Source of the DNA: Lachnospiraceae bacterium
Lineage (GTDB): Bacteria; Bacillota; Clostridia; Lachnospirales; Lachnospiraceae
Length of the DNA: 64,000 nt
Reading direction: 5' to 3'
Assembly: GCA_017470735.1 (NCBI GenBank)
Contig: JAFUYB010000051.1
Coordinates: 1 to 64,000 of the forward strand
The notes beneath the pieces were generated by a model. It did no database searches and had not been told where the DNA came from. It saw only the letters and a program-made list of their open reading frames with translations. The translations under genes were made by a program, and so were the position numbers. Below are positions 32,339-41,629 of this stretch, piece by piece (within the stretch, counting starts at the first letter, position 1; every line of letters begins with the position of its first letter).

Positions 32339-34780
32339 TTATGATTCCCCCCGTAACCGTCGTTCATATTTCTTGTTCTCACTCTTGTTCTTAAAATAAC
32401 CGGAAATAATACGCCCCACCCCTTTAAAGAAGTGTCCGTTTACAGCGGTTACCATTCCCTTGACCATATTCATGTCCACTGCTCCGGCTGTCATCTTTGC
32501 TATCGCGCGAAACGGCATATTGTAAATAAACAATATATTCAGATCCGGCTTGCCCTTTGCCTCCGCTTCTTTCCTGCGCTTTTCAAGCTGACCATAAATA
32601 AAGCGCCCTATACCGCTCTTTGCATATGAAAGCTGGCAAATCGCGTCATTTTCAGTCAGCGTGCCGCTCCAATTGCCGTTTGGCACTGCATATCCCAGGA
32701 GTTTCGCAAATTCATCATCGGATACATCGGCAATCCTTCCGGAATAATATGCCGGCATTGCTGCCGCGTCATACGGGTTTAAAGCGCCGGAATCTTTAAC
32801 CTCTGTCGTTCCGGACAGCGGCAGGTCGGCACTGGATCCGCCAACACGGATCTGATAGGTTCCGCCCTCAGTCTCCCAGGCATTGGACTTTACATTCCAA
32901 TAGCGGAATGTATATTCGTCAAACAAAATGGTTACTTTCTTTGATTCTCCCGCTTTTAAAAACACCTTTTGAAAACCCTTCAGCTCCTTTTCAGGACGGA
33001 ATATAGCTGCATCTGCGAGAGAAATATACATCTGTGCCACCTCTGCCCCGTCGCATTTACCGGTATTCGTTATGGTAAAGCTCACGCCATCCTTACTGAC
33101 TGTCAGACCGGAATACGCAAAGGTCGTATAAGAAAGACCGTATCCGAATGGATAACGAACCTTTACTCCGCTCGTATCGTAATATCGATAACCCACAAAC
33201 AGCCCCTCCCGGTAGTCTGAATTGCGCTCTTTTGCGGGATAATAACGGAATGCTGGCGTATCCTCATACCGGAGCGGATAGCTTTCAGCCAGCTTGCCGG
33301 AGGGACTGATCCGTCCTAAGAGAAGATCAAGCTGCGCGCCTGCGCCAGCCTGCCCGGTCAAGTAACAATGCAGCAGTCCCTTACAGTATTTCTCCCAATG
33401 CATCTCAATCGAAGATCCGGCCGAGATCAATCCGACAACATTTTGATTTTCTTCTGCTATCGCTTCAAGTACCGCAATCTGGTTTTGCGGAATCTGCATA
33501 TGCGTCCTGTCCAGCCCCTCAGACTCACTGATCTCATTCAGACCAAAGAAATACAGTACCACTTCTGCCTGTGCCGCAAGCTGCTTTGCTTCAGCTAAAA
33601 GCGCGACATCTGCCTCGCCGTCACGCCGGTAACCGCGGCTCATTCCCACAATTGTAATATCATCCTCATGAGCAGCCATTTTTTCGATCGTATCTAATTG
33701 TGTCGTATTGACCATCGATGAACCGGCTCCCTGATAGCGCGGATCAAAAGCAAAATCACCGATCACGGCAACCTTTGTTCCTTTCTTTAAGGGCAGAATT
33801 GCATCCTCATTCTTGAGTAGTACCGCGCATTCCGCCGCAGCGCGGTGCGCAAGCTCGTGATGTGCCTTTCTGTCAAACTGTTCGTTGTATTTCGTGCCAT
33901 GACCCTCGGCTGCCTTTGTCACGGTCAGAACCGCATCCAACAGCTCGTCTACCCGCTCGTTTATGATGTCTTCAGATAAAGCTCCGTTTTGCACTGCCGC
34001 GACCAATTCCCTCGCGCTTGCCAGTCCCGGATTAGGCATTTCCAGATTTGACCCGGCCCGTACGCCTTCCGTGTGGTCATTGGATCCGCCCCAGTCAGTC
34101 ACGACCATACCGTCAAAGCCCCAGTCATCACGCAAAATTTCCTGCAGCAGATGCCGGCTTTCATTCGTATAAGTGCCATTGACTTCATTGTAGCTGGTCA
34201 TAATACATTTTGCGCCGCCTTCTTTGACCGCAATCTCAAATCCGGTCAGATAAATCTCACGCAGCGTCCTTTCATCTACGACCGCATTCATTGCCATCCG
34301 GCGTTCCTCCTGCGAGTTGACCGCAAAATGCTTAATACAGGAATAAACGCCTTTTTCCATCAGACCGCGCACATAGCCGCTTGCCATCTTCCCCGCGAGA
34401 TAGGGATCCTCAGAAAAATACTCAAAATTCCTGCCACAAAGCGGACTGCGCTTGATGTTCATACCGGGTCCGAGCAGGACATTGACATCTTCGGCCAGTG
34501 CCTCCTCCCCTAGCGCTTTTCCGACCTCTTCCCCCAGCGACGGATCCCAGCTGTTGGCCATTGTTGCCGCTGTCGGAAAACAGGTTGCCGGTAATGATTC
34601 ATTCAAACCAAGATGATCCCCTGCCCCTGCCTGACGCCTCACGCCGTGCGGACCGTCAGAAAGGATCATCGCCGGAATGTCCAAACGATTGATCTCCCAG
34701 GTGTCCCATTCACCATGCCCGCCAAGGATAGCCGCCTTTTCCTCCAGTGTCATTTTTTCTATTAAATCTTTATGCTTCAT
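32339..34780 (-). CDS. GH3 beta-glucosidase, cytosolic
   Basis: An 813-residue GH3 enzyme in normal domain order. The catalytic barrel has the nucleophile Asp229 in GMVVTDWGGSND, with KHFAVNSQEERR and CGRNFEYFSEDPY as substrate-site motifs. The alpha/beta sandwich and a C-terminal fibronectin-like domain follow (YPFGYGLSYTTFAYSGL). No signal peptide is present, so it hydrolyses imported short beta-glucosides. A tail of about 110 residues after the usual end (ISGYFKNKSENKKYERR) is extra. The start is the ATG at 34780, since the longer frame begins with TTG. Confidence 0.92.
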   Translation of the reverse strand: MKHKDLIEKMTLEEKAAILGGHGEWDTWEINRLDIPAMILSDGPHGVRRQAGAGDHLGLNESLPATCFPTAATMANSWDPSLGEEVGKALGEEALAEDVNVLLGPGMNIKRSPLCGRNFEYFSEDPYLAGKMASGYVRGLMEKGVYSCIKHFAVNSQEERRMAMNAVVDERTLREIYLTGFEIAVKEGGAKCIMTSYNEVNGTYTNESRHLLQEILRDDWGFDGMVVTDWGGSNDHTEGVRAGSNLEMPNPGLASARELVAAVQNGALSEDIINERVDELLDAVLTVTKAAEGHGTKYNEQFDRKAHHELAHRAAAECAVLLKNEDAILPLKKGTKVAVIGDFAFDPRYQGAGSSMVNTTQLDTIEKMAAHEDDITIVGMSRGYRRDGEADVALLAEAKQLAAQAEVVLYFFGLNEISESEGLDRTHMQIPQNQIAVLEAIAEENQNVVGLISAGSSIEMHWEKYCKGLLHCYLTGQAGAGAQLDLLLGRISPSGKLAESYPLRYEDTPAFRYYPAKERNSDYREGLFVGYRYYDTSGVKVRYPFGYGLSYTTFAYSGLTVSKDGVSFTITNTGKCDGAEVAQMYISLADAAIFRPEKELKGFQKVFLKAGESKKVTILFDEYTFRYWNVKSNAWETEGGTYQIRVGGSSADLPLSGTTEVKDSGALNPYDAAAMPAYYSGRIADVSDDEFAKLLGYAVPNGNWSGTLTENDAICQLSYAKSGIGRFIYGQLEKRRKEAEAKGKPDLNILFIYNMPFRAIAKMTAGAVDMNMVKGMVTAVNGHFFKGVGRIISGYFKNKSENKKYERRLRGES

Positions 34781-34855
34781 ATATTTCCCCAATCCCCGAA
34801 TGAAACCGTACCCCGCATTATCACATGCGGGGCACAGCAGTGTCTCAAAAAAACA

Positions 34856-37780
34856 TTACCTTTCTTCCTGACGCTTTTTATATGTCTGCATCAGCTTTCT
34901 CGCGAATAGTGCCAATAAAATCACGATCACCGCATCACAGAAGTACATCAGCTTCTTCCAAGATGCCATACCGGTTGTCAGATTTGCTTCATCGTACTGA
35001 CGGCTGTTTGCCACGACATACAGGATATTCTTTGCTGATTCACGCATCGCCTGTTTCGCGCCGTTCGTGTCACGGAAACGGACATCATTGGTCTCTGTCG
35101 GATAGTTGACAAGCATCAGATCCGTTCCGTTGCGGATCGCCTGATCCGCGCTCATATATCCATACACGCCGAAATAATCTGTTTCAACAAAGCCTCTGAA
35201 TCCCCATTCGTCACGCAGAACAGTTTTTTGCAGTTCCTTACAGCCTCCCGCCCAGCGGTTGCCGACATAGTTAAACGAAGACATTACTGCAAGCGAATCG
35301 CCGACCTTGACGGAAAGTTCAAACGGCTTCAGATAAATCTCACGCAAGGCCTGTTCATTAAGCCATGTGCAGAGCATCGAAGTACGGTTGCCCTCCTGGT
35401 CGTTTAAGGCAAAATGCTTCATATACGCATAAACACCATTCTCCTGTGAACCAAGAATCGCATTTGCCGCAATATAGCCCGAAAGAACACCATCCTCAGA
35501 ATAATACTCGAAATTTCGTCCAGCAAAAGCGGTTCGATGCGTATTCATTGCCGGTGCGTACCAGCCTGACACATCCATTTCATTTGCCATCTTGCCGATG
35601 GAATCACCGAATGCGTGTGCCAGATCCTTGTTGAATGTCGCCGCGATCACGACACCAACCGGGAAACCGACCGAACCGACTCCGGTAAAGTTGTTGTTGA
35701 TCGAAGCAGGACCGTCACAGTCGTTTGTGCGTACTTTTTCGATGGAGGACACAGAATTAGTCTGATATCCGCCCAAGGAAATAACCGCATTCATATCGTC
35801 AAGACTCATCTCATCCAGCAGAGAATCCCACTGTTCATCATCGCGGTCAAGACCGCGCATATCAACAAGCTTAATCCCATTAGACGCTCCGGTCGTCACC
35901 TCCGCCGCATCGGGATCTTCGTCTGCAGCCGTTGCCTCGTCTGTCAGATAGTTGCTGTTGTTATAGAAAGTTTTTTTAGCCTCATCCGGCATTTCCATGC
36001 TTGCCGGAGCCGCCGTCGCCGCGTCATAATTGGCAAAACCGTCAGCCCGTGAGAGATATTCTGTTTCACCTGCCGCAAAATCAAACTGGTTTGTCGCCGT
36101 TACCGCGTCACTGTTTCGCTTGTTGTCGCCATTGTAAGTAACCGTCTCTGCCACTGTGTAATTCTGCGAATCAATCTTATTGTGTGAATCCCTGTTGATT
36201 GATATCTCATAATCGCCCGATTCAAGCACATATCCTTTGGCATCCTGATAATCATAGCTTGCCATATCTTCTACAGCAAATGAAATCGTCACAGTCTCAG
36301 ATTCACCAGGCTCAAGCAGTCCGGTCTTTTCAAACTGGATCAGATTCGCCGATGCTTTTTCGATACCGCCATTGGTATAGGGCGGATTGTAATAACATTC
36401 CACTACATCTTTGCCTGCCGCGTTTCCGGTATTTTTTACTTTGACATCAAAGCTGATCACACCATCTTTTTCGGAAATCCTGCCCATTTTCTGCTTGAAT
36501 GTCGTATAGGACAGCCCGTAACCAAATGGGTACTGTACCATTTTGTCATAGTCGATCAGTCCTTCTTCTGCCGCTGTCTCATAGAAACGATAACCAACAT
36601 AGATTCCTTCAACATAGTTCACGAATGCCGGCTTGTAAATGATCGGATCGCCGGTACCGAAGTTGGCGGATTCCACTTGGAATTCATCCATATTGGTGTA
36701 ATTCAAGTCACCAAAATTGTTCCACCACGGCGTGGCCTTAAAATCACGAACATAGGTGTCTACGGTCTTTGCCGAAGGATTGACCACGCCCGTAACAATC
36801 TCGCCAAATGCCGTAAAGCCGACATGCCCCTGTGAAGCCGCCCAAAGAACGGACTGAATCTGTTCGTAGTCATCCACAAAACCGAGGTTCATCGTATTCG
36901 AGCAGTTGATAACAAGGATAACTTTATCGAAATTGTCGCAGACCAGCTTGACCATTTCTTCTTCACGGTTGGACAAATCCAGATAGGTGTCACCCTCATC
37001 CCAATCATTGCCTTCATTAACTGAATCATCGTAAGTGCCGTTGTAGAAGTCCGTACCATCATTCCAGGTTCCGTTAACTACTGCCGGCATATCTGTCGGA
37101 AGATCAGCGCCTTCGCCGCCGGAGCGCGCGATAAAGATCATGGCTGTGTCGGAAAAATCCTTTGCATTTGCCATCAGTTCGTCCGAATATTCGGATACAT
37201 TCGGCTCCGGCAATGTCCAGTCCTGCGCCCACATTCCGACATCAGGCCGCCCGTCATAGTATGCCGTATAGAAATCCGAAAGTTCACTGTTGGTCTCAAT
37301 GCCCTGCTCTTTCAGTGCTGCCAACGGAGTCACCTTTTCGTATGCTTCATTCAGTCCGCCGGATCCTGCTCCGCCGTAGCAGGCTGCCGTCGATGCCCAG
37401 CCGAAAACATTCAGCTTTGAATCTGCCGCCAAAGGCAAAAGGTCATTGTCATTCTCCAAAAGCGCAATCCCCTCTTCGGCAATCTCAATCGCCAGAGCCT
37501 TTGCGTTTGCTGCAGTGTCGTCTTCGATCGTGCCGCTGCCACTGACCAGATCCATCATTGTGCTCATTGGACCGGTCAATATCAGATTGACACAAATCAA
37601 AATGCCCAGCAGCATAGCGATCAAAGCCGATCCGCGATATAAGCCTTTTTTTGCTTTGGTTTGGTTTTTGACAGCAATCATGATAATGATGCCTAAAACC
37701 ACAATTACGCCAATCGCAATCAGATAAGACTGCATAGACTGGAGGACGCTGATCACGTCACTCATGTTGATACTTAACAT
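34856..37780 (-). CDS. Membrane-bound GH3 enzyme with permuted domain order
   Basis: A 974-residue protein. Two N-terminal membrane helices (YLIAIGVIVVLGIIIMIA and GSALIAMLLGILICVNLI) precede the GH3 C-terminal sandwich (IALLENDNDLLPLAADSKLN, YPFGYGLSYTTF) and a fibronectin-like domain. The catalytic barrel comes last: AGRNFEYYSEDGVLSG, KHFALNDQEGNR and the nucleophile Asp in GFVETDYFGVYG at about residue 868. A third helix (FCDAVIVILLALFARKLM) closes the protein. Catalytic motifs are intact, so this is a circularly rearranged but probably active enzyme held at the membrane. It is the first gene of the unit ending in PAP2. Confidence 0.9.
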   Translation of the reverse strand: MLSINMSDVISVLQSMQSYLIAIGVIVVLGIIIMIAVKNQTKAKKGLYRGSALIAMLLGILICVNLILTGPMSTMMDLVSGSGTIEDDTAANAKALAIEIAEEGIALLENDNDLLPLAADSKLNVFGWASTAACYGGAGSGGLNEAYEKVTPLAALKEQGIETNSELSDFYTAYYDGRPDVGMWAQDWTLPEPNVSEYSDELMANAKDFSDTAMIFIARSGGEGADLPTDMPAVVNGTWNDGTDFYNGTYDDSVNEGNDWDEGDTYLDLSNREEEMVKLVCDNFDKVILVINCSNTMNLGFVDDYEQIQSVLWAASQGHVGFTAFGEIVTGVVNPSAKTVDTYVRDFKATPWWNNFGDLNYTNMDEFQVESANFGTGDPIIYKPAFVNYVEGIYVGYRFYETAAEEGLIDYDKMVQYPFGYGLSYTTFKQKMGRISEKDGVISFDVKVKNTGNAAGKDVVECYYNPPYTNGGIEKASANLIQFEKTGLLEPGESETVTISFAVEDMASYDYQDAKGYVLESGDYEISINRDSHNKIDSQNYTVAETVTYNGDNKRNSDAVTATNQFDFAAGETEYLSRADGFANYDAATAAPASMEMPDEAKKTFYNNSNYLTDEATAADEDPDAAEVTTGASNGIKLVDMRGLDRDDEQWDSLLDEMSLDDMNAVISLGGYQTNSVSSIEKVRTNDCDGPASINNNFTGVGSVGFPVGVVIAATFNKDLAHAFGDSIGKMANEMDVSGWYAPAMNTHRTAFAGRNFEYYSEDGVLSGYIAANAILGSQENGVYAYMKHFALNDQEGNRTSMLCTWLNEQALREIYLKPFELSVKVGDSLAVMSSFNYVGNRWAGGCKELQKTVLRDEWGFRGFVETDYFGVYGYMSADQAIRNGTDLMLVNYPTETNDVRFRDTNGAKQAMRESAKNILYVVANSRQYDEANLTTGMASWKKLMYFCDAVIVILLALFARKLMQTYKKRQEER

Positions 37781-37840
37781 ATCATTCCCCCCTTCATTTT
37801 GTCAGCATCACGCTGCCTTCCTTTACCTCTTTATCACAGC

Positions 37841-37869
37841 ATAGTAGCATAACATTTGATTTTATGCAA
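37841..37869 (-). promoter_or_regulatory. Promoter of the GH3-GH3-gtrA-PAP2 unit
   Basis: On the minus strand TTGCAT (37869-37864) and TACTAT (37846-37841) are 17 bases apart, about 60 bases before the permuted GH3 gene. This is a good sigma-A-type match in the ppk/GH3 gap. Confidence 0.65.
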
Positions 37870-37901
37870 TCTTTTTTTGCATTCCAATCATATCTGATTA
37901 C

Positions 37902-40055
37902 CTACTCCTCCACCGCCTTCACGGGCACGAATACCCGGTCGATGCGCGTCTTTTCTTCTTTCTTCTGGGATTTCAGTGCCTCCCTGCAGAAGGTCTCCTG
38001 CGCGCTTAAAAGCTTCTTTCCGCGCTTGTCCAGACGCTCGTACTCACCTTTGTCGTTCAGATAATACGCCTTCTTGTTGTCCGATAAGAGTACTTCCAAA
38101 ATGTGCTTCGCCTTTGCCCGGACGCTTTCATCCTCAAGCGGGAAGATCAGCTCGACACGGCGGTCGAGATTGCGGGGCATCCAGTCGGCGGATCCCATAT
38201 AAATGTCCTCCTGTCCGTCATTATAGAAATAGAATATCCGGCTGTGCTCCAAGAATTCCCCGACGATCGAGCTGACCTCGATGTTGTCGCTGACGCCTGC
38301 AATCCCTGTTTTCAGACAGCAGATGCCTCGCACGACCAGCCGGATTTTCACGCCTGCCGACGACGCTTCGTAAAGCCGCTCAATCAGCTTCTGGTCGCAG
38401 AGCGAATTCATCTTGGCAATGATCTTTGCCGGGCGGCCTTCTTTTGCGATGCGGATCTCACGGTCGATCAGCGCATAAAACTTCTTCCTGAGCCAGATCG
38501 GCGCCGCCACAAGACGGTTCCACACCTCAGGCTCGGAATAGCCGGAGAGCATATTGAACACCGCCGTCGCGTCCTCTCCGATCAGCTCGGCCACCGTAAA
38601 CAAGCCGCAGTCCGTATAGATCTTGGCCGTCGTGTCGTTGTAATTGCCGGTACCGAGATGGACATAGCGCTTGATGCCGTCCTCCTCCCGGCGCACGACC
38701 AGCGCGATCTTGCAGTGCGTTTTGAGCCCGACCAGACCGTAGATCACATGACAGCCGGCCTGCTCCAGGCGTTTTGCCCAGACAATGTTGTGCTCCTCGT
38801 CAAAACGGGCTTTGAGCTCAACGAGGACGGTCACCTGCTTGCCAAGCTCCGCGGCCTGCGCCAGCGCCGCGATGATCGGTGAATTACCGCTGACACGGTA
38901 GAGCGTCTGCTTGATCGCCAGCACATCCTTGTCCACAGCCGCCTGACGGATGAAATTGACCACCGGATCAAACGACTCATAAGGGTGATGCATCAGGATA
39001 TCGCCTTTTTTGATCTCTTCAAACAGATCCTTTCCCGCCGTAAACCGCTCCGCCAGCGTCGGTGTAAACGGCTTTACCCGCAAATGGTCGTAGCCGTCGA
39101 TGCCTGCCAGTTTCATCGCAAAGGTCAGATCCACCGGGCCGCCGCAGGGATAGATTGCTTCTTTCTGCACATCCAGATTCTTCTGTAGGATTTTAAGGAG
39201 CCGTCCATCCATTTTTTCCTCAACCTCAATACGGATGACTTCTCCCCACTGCCGCCGTTTGAGCTGCTTTTGGATCTCTTTTAAAAGATCGGATGCGTCG
39301 TCCTCATCGATCGGCAGGTCGGCGTTGCGCATGACGCGGTACGGATGCGCGCAGACCACATCGTAATTTTTAAAGAGCTTGCTTAGATTCCGCTCAATGA
39401 TCTGTTCGAGCAGGATAAATGTATGCTCTGCCCCGTTTTCTCCCGGGATCTCCACGAGCCGGTCCAATACGGAGGGCACCTGCACTGTCGCAAAGTCGTA
39501 CTTGCGGCTGTCCGTTTTCTTGGCTTTTAAAAGCTTGGAGCCTTTCTTCCGGTTGGCCAGAAGCGCGGCAATATTCAAGGACTTGTTGACGATCAGCGGA
39601 AACGGACGCGACGCGTCCACCGCCATCGGCGTCAGGACCGGATAGACCGTATCCTCAAAATAACTGTCCACAAATGCCGCCTGCTTTTCATTCAGCTCTT
39701 CGTGGGACTCTAAAATGACCAGCTTCTCTTTTTTCAGTATCGGCACAAGCGAGCGGTTCCAGGTCGAATACTGCTGCGCATAGAAATCGTGTGCCCGCAG
39801 ATGGATCGCGTCAAGCTGCTGCTGCGGTGTCAGACCGGCAAGGTCGGGCTTATCGTAGCCTGCATTGACCATATCCTTAAGCGACGCAACCCGCACCATG
39901 AAAAACTCATCCATATTGGACGCGGTGATCGCCAAAAATTTCATCCGGTTTAAAACCGGCAGGCTCTTGTCTCTTGCCTCATTTAATATCCGCTGGTTGA
40001 ACGCAAGCCAGGAAAGCTCGCGGTTTTCATAATATTCCGGTGCTTCAAATTTCAT
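37902..40055 (-). CDS. ppk: Polyphosphate kinase
   Basis: 717 residues, normal length. The N-terminal domain reads ENRELSWLAFNQRILNEARD, and NMDEFFMVRVASLKD and FPLIVNKSLNIA follow. The phospholipase-D-like catalytic part has the phosphohistidine motif VHLGTGNYNDTTAKI and GSADWMPRNLDRRVEL. It makes polyphosphate reversibly from ATP. Its ATG overlaps the stop of the exopolyphosphatase-like gene, so synthesis and breakdown enzymes are made from one message. AGGAGG precedes the start. Confidence 0.97.
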   Translation of the reverse strand: MKFEAPEYYENRELSWLAFNQRILNEARDKSLPVLNRMKFLAITASNMDEFFMVRVASLKDMVNAGYDKPDLAGLTPQQQLDAIHLRAHDFYAQQYSTWNRSLVPILKKEKLVILESHEELNEKQAAFVDSYFEDTVYPVLTPMAVDASRPFPLIVNKSLNIAALLANRKKGSKLLKAKKTDSRKYDFATVQVPSVLDRLVEIPGENGAEHTFILLEQIIERNLSKLFKNYDVVCAHPYRVMRNADLPIDEDDASDLLKEIQKQLKRRQWGEVIRIEVEEKMDGRLLKILQKNLDVQKEAIYPCGGPVDLTFAMKLAGIDGYDHLRVKPFTPTLAERFTAGKDLFEEIKKGDILMHHPYESFDPVVNFIRQAAVDKDVLAIKQTLYRVSGNSPIIAALAQAAELGKQVTVLVELKARFDEEHNIVWAKRLEQAGCHVIYGLVGLKTHCKIALVVRREEDGIKRYVHLGTGNYNDTTAKIYTDCGLFTVAELIGEDATAVFNMLSGYSEPEVWNRLVAAPIWLRKKFYALIDREIRIAKEGRPAKIIAKMNSLCDQKLIERLYEASSAGVKIRLVVRGICCLKTGIAGVSDNIEVSSIVGEFLEHSRIFYFYNDGQEDIYMGSADWMPRNLDRRVELIFPLEDESVRAKAKHILEVLLSDNKKAYYLNDKGEYERLDKRGKKLLSAQETFCREALKSQKKEEKTRIDRVFVPVKAVEE

Positions 40056-41584
40056 TGCGGTTTCCTCCTGATCCGAACAGTCTTTAAGATGGGGCGTATG
40101 GCAAATATGTCTTCAAATACCGATGCCCGTTCTTCAAACATCCCTTTTTCCAACGCGAGGGAATCCTGCGTGTCGATGACGATCGACAGCTCATCCCGCC
40201 CATTGAAGCGGAAGTGGATGTCCTTGTTTTTCCGTCCGTGGCTGCGGTCCAACGCTCCCGCCACATTCAGGATCGCGTGAAGCTTGAGCAGCGTGAAGTA
40301 TTCCTCCCGCGTGAATTTGTCCGACAACTCCTGGTAAGGGGCTATCCCGCCCTTGTAAAAATAGCAGATCCAGGCGATCATCTCCCGTTCCTTATCCGAC
40401 AAACCCAGAATTTCGGATGCCGTGATGATGGTATAGGTGCATCGGGCATCATCGGCGAGGCTTATGTATTTTCCGCAGTCATGCAGTATGGCCGCCACAG
40501 AAAGCAGCAGACGGCTCCGCTCGGAAAGACCGTGCCTTTTTTTGATCGCGTCGTAAAGCTGTTCCGCGAAGGAACGCAGCGTTTCAATATGTTTCCCATT
40601 GCTGTGGAACCGCTCCGCGATCGTCTGCGCCTCGGAAAACACATCTCCGTCGAAATCTCGCGGAAGTGTCAACAGCTTGTTCGTATAGGCGTATTCATAG
40701 ACCATCCCTTCGTGCAGTGAAACCGGCGGGACATAGACATCCTCGACAGGGATCCGCTCGACGACTGCCTGATACAACAGTAAAAACGACAGCCGGGTAT
40801 CGCTGACATCTTCACTGATCTCTTCTTCCGACACATTGTAGACATTGTCCTTCAGCGACTTTTTGATGACCTTCAAATACTCCCCTGCCGTCAGATGTCC
40901 ATCCTGCTTTTTGGCGCGCGCCTGGCTGACGCTGACGAGCGGGTTGTTGATGATGATCAGCTTCTGGGGCGGCCGCTTTTCTAAAAATGTGTCATAAAAC
41001 TCTTCGATTTCCGTGTAAAGCATGGACAAAAGCTGTTCACGGTAATCCGCGCTCTGGCGCAGTTTTTTCAGATCCTCCCACACATTGGCGGCGCCAAAGG
41101 AAACGTGCTGTGTCGTCACCAGCCGCCCTTTGGAAAACAAGGACAGCTGCAGACCGCTCCCGCCCACATCCACAAGGACGGTACGGCTTTTTACGATTTC
41201 GCCAAAGTCTTTTACCGAACAGAGTGCCTTGTACAAAAGGAAACGCTGTCTTGAATTGTCCAATATTTCGATGTGCAGCCCGCAGGAAATCTCCACCTGA
41301 TCGATCAGTGTCTGCACATTTTCCGCCGAAAGCAGCGCGTTTCCGGCGTAGACATCGTAATCATCCGCGCGGTAGGTCTCGATCGTCTCCTTCATTTCAC
41401 CGAGCGTATCGACAGCCAAAAGCAGGTTCTCTTTTGACAGCTTGCCGTATGTCAGAATATCCCTTGCCAGGTTCATCCTCCGGCGGAGCGCGTCGATCTG
41501 CCGGATGCGCTTGCCTTTTACAATTTCAAATACCTTTAAACTGATTCCATAAGAACCAATGTGAATCGATGCGTATGTGTTCAT
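40052..41584 (-). CDS. ppx: Exopolyphosphatase / Ppx-GppA family protein with HD domain
   Basis: A 510-residue protein. The N-terminal actin-like Ppx/GppA domains have a phosphate loop at IHIGSYGISLKVFE (a less usual form of D-x-G-S-N-S) and VLVDVGGSGLQLSLF. The C-terminal part from about residue 320 is an HD domain (LLSVAAILHDCGKYISLADD). Ppx/GppA enzymes hydrolyse polyphosphate or pppGpp. The missing first Asp (H-I-G-S) makes me less sure of the activity. It lies between pheA and ppk and overlaps ppk by four bases. Confidence 0.88.
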   Translation of the reverse strand: MNTYASIHIGSYGISLKVFEIVKGKRIRQIDALRRRMNLARDILTYGKLSKENLLLAVDTLGEMKETIETYRADDYDVYAGNALLSAENVQTLIDQVEISCGLHIEILDNSRQRFLLYKALCSVKDFGEIVKSRTVLVDVGGSGLQLSLFSKGRLVTTQHVSFGAANVWEDLKKLRQSADYREQLLSMLYTEIEEFYDTFLEKRPPQKLIIINNPLVSVSQARAKKQDGHLTAGEYLKVIKKSLKDNVYNVSEEEISEDVSDTRLSFLLLYQAVVERIPVEDVYVPPVSLHEGMVYEYAYTNKLLTLPRDFDGDVFSEAQTIAERFHSNGKHIETLRSFAEQLYDAIKKRHGLSERSRLLLSVAAILHDCGKYISLADDARCTYTIITASEILGLSDKEREMIAWICYFYKGGIAPYQELSDKFTREEYFTLLKLHAILNVAGALDRSHGRKNKDIHFRFNGRDELSIVIDTQDSLALEKGMFEERASVFEDIFAIRPILKTVRIRRKPQ

Positions 41585-41629
41585 CTGTGCTCCTGTTCCC
41601 GTGCATACCCCGATTAACCGGAATGTCCG

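Noticed and set aside
38103-38882. Long open frame of about 259 codons opposite ppk
   Set aside because: It is an antisense shadow of a high-scoring enzyme gene, with no ribosome site and no family resemblance.
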